Shown: positions 60,037-64,000 of the stretch, one piece after another | How the letters are laid out: each line of letters opens with the position of its first letter | Numbering within the stretch: position 1 is the first letter of the stretch | NCBI RefSeq assembly: GCF_009908265.2 | Contig: NZ_JAAATX020000006.1 | Coordinates: forward strand, 124,001-188,000 | Direction: 5' to 3' | DNA length: 64,000 bases | Origin: Paragemmobacter amnigenus | Lineage (GTDB): Bacteria > Pseudomonadota > Alphaproteobacteria > Rhodobacterales > Rhodobacteraceae | Position numbers and translations under genes: made by a program | Notes under the pieces: model-generated | Told to the model about the DNA's origin: nothing | Database searches by the model: none | The model's input: only the letters and a program-made list of their open reading frames with translations

Positions 60037-60369
60037 ATGCGCTGCCCCGTGGACAACGAAACCCTCGTCATGGCCGACCGCAACGGGGTAGAGATCGACT
60101 ATTGCCCGAAATGCCGCGGCGTCTGGCTGGATCGCGGCGAGCTGGACAAGATCATCGAACGCGTCGCCGCGCCCGCCCCCGCAGCGGCCCCGCAGCCCCC
60201 CGCCCCGCCGCAGGGCTATGCCCCGCCGCAGGGCTACGCGCCGCCGCCGCCCCAGGGCTATGCCCCCCGCCCGCAGGGCTGGGACAGCGACGACCGCGGC
60301 TATGACGACCCGCGCCGCCACGGCTACAAGAAACGCAAGAGCATCCTGGGCGAGATCTTCGATTTCTGA
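60037..60369 (+). CDS. TFIIB-type zinc-ribbon protein with PQGYAPP repeats
   Basis: 110 aa. The N-terminal zf-TFIIB ribbon has MRCPVDNETL and YCPKCRGVWLDRGELDKII, the standard small-bacterial form with three to four Cys. It is followed by a Pro/Gln/Gly/Tyr/Ala repeat tract (PQGYAPP, about four times, residues 50-85) and a basic-acidic end (YKKRKSILGEIFDF) shared with other members. AAGGAG at 60023-60028 fixes the start. A cytoplasmic metal-binding protein of unknown role; the low-complexity linker suggests flexible or condensate-forming behaviour. Confidence 0.85.
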   Translation: MRCPVDNETLVMADRNGVEIDYCPKCRGVWLDRGELDKIIERVAAPAPAAAPQPPAPPQGYAPPQGYAPPPPQGYAPRPQGWDSDDRGYDDPRRHGYKKRKSILGEIFDF

Positions 60370-60431
60370 CCCTTGCCGCAGCCCCCTGCCCGTGCGACCG
60401 ATTAAGGGCAGGGGATTTGGTCAGGCAGACG

Positions 60432-61427
60432 ATGGAACGCGGCACGCGCAACCTGATCACCGACGTGGCAGGCCTGCGCGTGGGCAATGCCCATGACGCG
60501 TGCCTGCGCTCGGGTGTCACCGTGCTCTGCGCCGACCGCCCCTTCACCGCCGCTGTCAACGTGATGGGCGGCGCGCCGGGCACGCGTGAAACCGACCTCC
60601 TCGCCCCCGACCGGCTGGTGCAGCAGGTGGATGCGCTGGTGCTTTCCGGCGGCTCCGCCTTCGGGCTCGACGCCTGCTCGGGCGTGGCGGATGGCCTGCG
60701 CGGCATGGGGCGCGGCTTTGCCGTGGGCGACCAGCGCGTGCCCATCGTCCCGGGCGCGATCCTCTTCGACCTGCTGAACGGCGGCGACAAGGCATGGGAC
60801 CGCAACCCCTATTCCACCCTCGGCCGCGCCGCGCTGGACGCCCTGACCGACCGGCCCGCCCTCGGCACCGCAGGCGCGGGCTACGGCGCGCTGACCGGCA
60901 CGCTCAAGGGCGGGCTCGGCTCCGCCTCTGCCACCCTCTCTTCGGGCCATACCGTGGGCGCGCTGGTGGCCGTGAACGCGCTCGGCTCTGCCACCGTGGG
61001 CGACACCCACCATTTCTGGGCCGCCCCGTGGGAGCTTGACGGCGAATTCGGCGCCCTCGGCCCCGCCCCGCATCACGACCCCGCCCACGAACCCCCGCCG
61101 ATGAAACGGATGGGAGAGGCCACCACCATCGCCATCGTGGCCACCGACGCCGACCTGACCCAAGCCGGCTGCCAGCGCATGGCGACCGCCGCACAGGACG
61201 GCATGGCGCGCGCGCTTGTCCCCTCCCATACGCTGATCGACGGCGATCTGGTCTTTGCCTGCAGCACCAACGTCCGCCCCCTGCAGGACCCCGTGGCCGA
61301 TGCCTTCGCCCTCGGCCATGCCGCGGCCTGCTGCCTTGCCCGCGCCATCGCCCGCGCGGTCTGGCTGGCGGAACCCATGGCAGGCGATCGCCAAACCGCC
61401 TACCGCGCCCGCTTCACCACCGCGTAA
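60432..61427 (+). CDS. P1-family (DmpA/NylC-like) N-terminal nucleophile hydrolase
   Basis: 331 aa. Family features include ITDVAGLRVGNAHD, VLSGGSAFGLDACSGV and GTGAGYGALTGTLKGG-like GTAGAGYGALTGTLKGG. Autocleavage in this fold frees an internal Ser or Thr; the likely site is before a Thr in MGEATTIAIVATDA. Members are aminopeptidases on D-/beta-amino acid peptides or nylon-oligomer hydrolases; the natural substrate is unknown. The ATG at 60432 is preceded by GGTCAGGCAG. Its 3' end overlaps the convergent moaE by 14 bases. Confidence 0.9.
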   Translation: MERGTRNLITDVAGLRVGNAHDACLRSGVTVLCADRPFTAAVNVMGGAPGTRETDLLAPDRLVQQVDALVLSGGSAFGLDACSGVADGLRGMGRGFAVGDQRVPIVPGAILFDLLNGGDKAWDRNPYSTLGRAALDALTDRPALGTAGAGYGALTGTLKGGLGSASATLSSGHTVGALVAVNALGSATVGDTHHFWAAPWELDGEFGALGPAPHHDPAHEPPPMKRMGEATTIAIVATDADLTQAGCQRMATAAQDGMARALVPSHTLIDGDLVFACSTNVRPLQDPVADAFALGHAAACCLARAIARAVWLAEPMAGDRQTAYRARFTTA

Positions 61428-61851
61428 GCGCCGCCTCGTCCTCGTCCTTGGCCGCGACCCATGCCGCGCCATCCGGCCCGATTTCCTTTTTCCAGAAGGG
61501 CGCGCGGGATTTCAGGTAATCCATCAGGAATTCCGCCGCGGCAAAGGCATCGGCCCGATGTGGCGCGGCGGTCGCCACCATCATGATCGCCTCGCCCACC
61601 GCCAACCGACCGTGCCGGTGGATCACCAGCGCATCGACCAGCGCCCAGCGCGCCACGGCCTGCGATACGATCCCCGCAATCGCCTTTTCCGTCATGCCCG
61701 GATAATGCTCGATCTCCATCGCGGCCATGCCGCCATCGCCGCGCACCACGCCGGTAAAGGTCACCACCGCCCCCGCGCCAGCCGCCGCCGCCGCGAAACC
61801 CCGCGCCTCCTCGCCCAGATCGAAGGGCGCCTCCTGCACGGCAACCCGCAT
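61414..61851 (-). CDS. moaE: Molybdopterin synthase large subunit
   Basis: 145 aa catalytic subunit converting precursor Z to molybdopterin using the MoaD thiocarboxylate. VVTFTGVVRGDGGMAAMEIEHYPGMTEKA and HRHGRLAVGEAIMMV are conserved, and the active-site Lys pair lies in YLKSRAPFWKKE. It starts three bases after moaD. Last gene of pgsA-moaD-moaE. Confidence 0.95.
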   Translation of the reverse strand: MRVAVQEAPFDLGEEARGFAAAAAGAGAVVTFTGVVRGDGGMAAMEIEHYPGMTEKAIAGIVSQAVARWALVDALVIHRHGRLAVGEAIMMVATAAPHRADAFAAAEFLMDYLKSRAPFWKKEIGPDGAAWVAAKDEDEAALTRW

Positions 61852-61854
61852 GGC

Positions 61855-62103
61855 TTAGCCCCCCGTCATCGGCGGGAAAAAGGCCACCTCGCGCACACCG
61901 GCCAACGGCGCGTCAAACGAGGCAAGCTCCTGATCCAGCGCCACCCGCAGGCTTGCCAGATCGGCAAAGGCCGCCTCGTACCGCTCTTCCCGCGCGCGCA
62001 ATTCCTCGACCAGCGCCATCACCGTGGCGGCGGATGTTTCCACCCGCTCCTTCGGCAGGCCGATGCGTTCCCGCACCCATGCGAAATACAGAACCTCGAT
62101 CAT
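61855..62103 (-). CDS. moaD: Molybdopterin synthase sulfur-carrier subunit
   Basis: 82 aa ubiquitin-like protein ending in the required Gly-Gly (PMTGG), which is thiocarboxylated and donates sulfur to the MoaE product. VLYFAWVRERIGLPKE and VAFFPPMTGG are typical. The ATG overlaps the pgsA stop (ATGA), placing molybdenum cofactor genes behind a phospholipid gene. Confidence 0.95.
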   Translation of the reverse strand: MIEVLYFAWVRERIGLPKERVETSAATVMALVEELRAREERYEAAFADLASLRVALDQELASFDAPLAGVREVAFFPPMTGG

Positions 62104-62765
62104 CGGTCATCCCGCAGAAAGGGCAGCGACTTGCGGAAATAATCCCAACCCGTCACCAGCGTCAGGATCGCCGCCACCCAGATCAGCACCAGCCCCACCA
62201 TCGTCGCATAGGACGAACAGCCCCGCGTCCCGCAGGACCGGATCGGATCGGCCAGACCCTGACTGACCAGCTCGGCATAGGCATCCATGGTCAGCCCCTG
62301 CCGCGCGATCCCCTCCACATGTTCCAGCCCCGTGCCAAGGAACAGCACCGCAATCGCCACCATCTGCGCCGTGGTCTTCCATTTGGCCAGCTTGGTGACC
62401 TTCAGAAGCCCCGCCTTGGCCCCGAGGAATTCGCGCAGGCCCGACACGAAGACCTCGCGGAACAGGATCGCCGTGACCGGCAGGATCAGCCACGGGTTCA
62501 TCCCCGAATAGCCCGTGATGATGACCAGCGCGATCACCACCATCGCCTTGTCGGCAATCGGGTCCAGCATCGCGCCGAATTTCGATTCCTGCTTCCACGC
62601 CCGCGCCAGATAGCCGTCGAACCAGTCCGTCACCGCCGCGCTGACAAACAGCGACAGCGCCAGCCAATCCGCCCACGGCCTATGGAAATAAAGGAACATG
62701 ACAGCCACCCCCGGCGCGGCCAGCAGACGGATAACCGTCAGGATATTGGGCAGGTTCCATGTCAT
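62100..62765 (-). CDS. pgsA: CDP-diacylglycerol-glycerol-3-phosphate 3-phosphatidyltransferase
   Basis: Makes phosphatidylglycerol phosphate, the committed step to PG and cardiolipin (221 aa, inner membrane). The CDP-alcohol phosphotransferase motif DWFDGYLARAWKQESKFGAM followed by LDPIADK is complete, within about five TM helices. The insertion EHVEGIARQGLTMDAYAELVSQ in the last third extends a loop. The ATG at 62765 gives MTWNLPNILTVIRLL; upstream reading frame is not coding. First gene of the operon with moaD and moaE, divergent from truB. Confidence 0.95.
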   Translation of the reverse strand: MTWNLPNILTVIRLLAAPGVAVMFLYFHRPWADWLALSLFVSAAVTDWFDGYLARAWKQESKFGAMLDPIADKAMVVIALVIITGYSGMNPWLILPVTAILFREVFVSGLREFLGAKAGLLKVTKLAKWKTTAQMVAIAVLFLGTGLEHVEGIARQGLTMDAYAELVSQGLADPIRSCGTRGCSSYATMVGLVLIWVAAILTLVTGWDYFRKSLPFLRDDR

Positions 62766-62888
62766 GCCCGCAGGGATAGCAGGGGAAACACCGGATAGAA
62801 AAGGGTAAACGCGCCCTTGCAAGGTTGACGGGCGACACGCGCTTCGCTAGCAGGCCGCCTCTGGCGAACGGCAGGCGGGGGCGGCATC

Positions 62889-63791
62889 ATGGCGCGGACG
62901 AAAAAGGGCAGGCCCGTTTCCGGCTGGCTGATCGTGGACAAGCCCGCAGGCATCACCTCCACCGCCGTGGTGAACAAGGTGAAATGGGCGCTCGCCGCGC
63001 AGAAGGCGGGCCATGCCGGCACGCTCGACCCCGCCGCGACGGGCGTTCTGGCGGTCGCTCTGGGCGAGGCGACAAAGACCGTCCCCCACATCACCGACGC
63101 ACTGAAATGTTACCGTTTCATGGTCCGCTTCGGCGCCGCCACCACCACCGACGATGCCGAGGGCGACGTCCTCGAAACCACCCCCGCCCGCCCGACCGAC
63201 GACGCGGTCCATGCCGCCCTGCCCGCCTTCCGTGGCCAGATCGAACAGGTTCCCCCCCAATTCTCGGCCGTCAAGGTCGATGGCGAACGCGCCTATGACC
63301 TTGCCCGCGAAGGCGAAAGGCTCGACCTCGCCCCCCGCCCGCTCTGGGTCGACAGCCTCGACCTGATCGACCGCCCCGATCCCGACCACGCCCTGTTCGA
63401 GATGGTCTGCGGCAAGGGCGGCTATGTCCGCTCCATCGCCCGCGACCTTGGCCGCGCGCTGGGATGCCTCGGCCATGTCCTGTGGCTGCGCCGCGAATGG
63501 TCCGGCCCCTTCGACGCCGCGCAGGGGATCACGCTGGACGACATCGACCGCCTCGCCCATACCCCCGACCTCGACGCGCATCTCCAGCCCCTCGAACTCG
63601 CGCTGCAAGACCTGCCGCAAGTGACCGCCACCCCCGAAGGCGCTGCCCGCATCCGCAACGGCAACCCCGGCATGGTCATCGCCACCGGCATCGACTGGGG
63701 GACCGAGGTCTGGGCCACCTACCAGAACCGCGCCATCGCCATCGGCCGCTACCAGTCCGGCGAACTCCACCCCTCGCGCGTCTTCAACTGA
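62889..63791 (+). CDS. truB: tRNA pseudouridine-55 synthase
   Basis: Makes the T-loop pseudouridine of tRNAs (300 aa). [15 protein letters not shown] and [16 protein letters not shown] with the catalytic Asp are diagnostic, followed by [10 protein letters not shown] and [33 protein letters not shown], and a C-terminal PUA-like region. GGGGCGGCATC before the ATG gives a weak Shine-Dalgarno. rbfA/infB, frequent partners, are not adjacent. Repeat copy E follows the stop. Confidence 0.97.
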   Translation: MARTKKGRPVSGWLIVDKPAGITSTAVVNKVKWALAAQKAGHAGTLDPAATGVLAVALGEATKTVPHITDALKCYRFMVRFGAATTTDDAEGDVLETTPARPTDDAVHAALPAFRGQIEQVPPQFSAVKVDGERAYDLAREGERLDLAPRPLWVDSLDLIDRPDPDHALFEMVCGKGGYVRSIARDLGRALGCLGHVLWLRREWSGPFDAAQGITLDDIDRLAHTPDLDAHLQPLELALQDLPQVTATPEGAARIRNGNPGMVIATGIDWGTEVWATYQNRAIAIGRYQSGELHPSRVFN

Positions 63792-63799
63792 CCTTCCCT

Positions 63800-63851
63800 C
63801 TTCATCTTGGCACAAATACTCTCAGGGGGTCCGGGGGCAGAATGCCCCCGG
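63800..63851 (+). repeat. Dispersed 3'-flanking element, copy E
   Basis: Starts nine bases after the truB stop, same orientation. CTTCATCTTGGCACAAATAC (two substitutions) is followed by G-runs and a hairpin CCGGGGGC-AGAAT-GCCCCCGG (63831-63838 with 63844-63851). Confidence 0.7.
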
Positions 63852-63871
63852 CTTGGCCGCAGGTTCCGCCG

Positions 63872-64000
63872 ATGATCACCCGCCACCACCAGAAGGGCGA
63901 CGCTGCCAGCACCGCCGTCTACTCGCCCTGCGAACGCTACCGCTATCTCTTGACCCGCGTCTGGAACCCCGACGGGCCGAAGGCGCTCTTCGTCATGCTC
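63872..64000 (+). CDS. DUF1643-family protein, truncated by the window end
   Basis: Open reading frame of 43 codons running off the window. It begins MITRHHQKGDAASTAVYSPC and continues with ERYRYLLTRVWNPDGPKALF, the start of the DUF1643 pattern (RYxLxRxW followed by a strand). Function unknown; members often sit near phage or regulatory genes but also occur alone. It is 80 bases from truB with repeat copy E between. Confidence 0.65.
   Translation, partial: MITRHHQKGDAASTAVYSPCERYRYLLTRVWNPDGPKALFVML

Noticed and set aside
1-64000. tRNA, rRNA, tmRNA, transposase, integrase or prophage genes
   Set aside because: None was recognised on either strand; the window reads as ordinary chromosome with scattered small palindromic elements.

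Overview
The window is a contiguous, GC-rich piece of an alphaproteobacterial chromosome, most likely from the Rhodobacteraceae/Paracoccaceae. The grounds are gene content and protein style: a tandem def-def-def-fmt cluster, a beta-methylmalyl-CoA lyase close to Rhodobacter Mcl1 as I remember it, DUF1523, DUF6478-like and DUF1244 proteins, an ScfR-type short-chain-acyl regulator, and many operons whose genes overlap as ATGA, GTGA or TTGA. It is densely coded on both strands. I see no rRNA, tRNA, CRISPR array, prophage or transposase, and no gene-free stretch longer than about 300 bases.

Layout. 0-8.8 kb: a PatB-type C-S lyase, three peptide deformylase paralogues with fmt (N-formyl-Met processing), map, S-formylglutathione hydrolase, a CinA-like protein, a GNAT and an OmpA-family lipid- or wall-facing protein. 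8.8-15.3 kb: LysR regulator, FadH-like flavoprotein, three hypothetical genes, an M23-like protein and a GNAT. 15.3-20.6 kb: accD-folC, then the overlapping opposite-strand set leucyl aminopeptidase - NlpC/P60 - TetR. 20.6-27.7 kb: carbonic anhydrase, and an ScfR-type regulator facing an operon for serine-glyoxylate aminotransferase, malyl-CoA lyase and both malate-CoA ligase subunits, which is the C2/C4 core of the serine cycle. 27.8-31.9 kb: treZ-treY trehalose synthesis. 32-36.3 kb: a guanidinium-type SMR exporter coupled to accA, a second (Mcl1-type) malyl-CoA lyase, a dipeptide epimerase and a VapBC-like pair with a perfect palindromic operator. 36.4-42.1 kb: a D-amino-acid transaminase, three paralogous RTX proteins around a DUF1244 gene, and an N-formylglutamate amidohydrolase. 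42.2-50.6 kb: pyk, rpmI-rplT, a radical SAM gene with an SGNH lipoprotein, and pheS/pheT. 50.8-58.8 kb: a GMC oxidoreductase, an MFS permease, DUF1523, an M20 peptidase, panB-panC and a cupin. 58.9-64 kb: an L,D-transpeptidase, a zinc-finger protein, a P1 peptidase, pgsA-moaD-moaE, truB and the start of a DUF1643 gene.

How genes work together. accD and accA supply two acetyl-CoA carboxylase subunits. def/fmt/map set up and trim protein N-termini. sga-mcl-mtkAB interconvert glyoxylate, serine, malate and malyl-CoA, and a second Mcl probably serves the ethylmalonyl-CoA pathway; together with fghA they point to C1/C2 assimilation capacity, though no C1 dehydrogenase is in view.

Most notable signals: a deformylase paralogue lacking both the metal-binding Cys and the catalytic Glu; a TTACA-repeat operator at the serine-cycle operon; mutually exclusive hairpins between mcl and mtkA; a five-copy 3'-flanking element sharing an AAATAC-containing block; a family of short palindromes with a TTCTGCGAA-type core at convergent gene ends; and the RTX trio.
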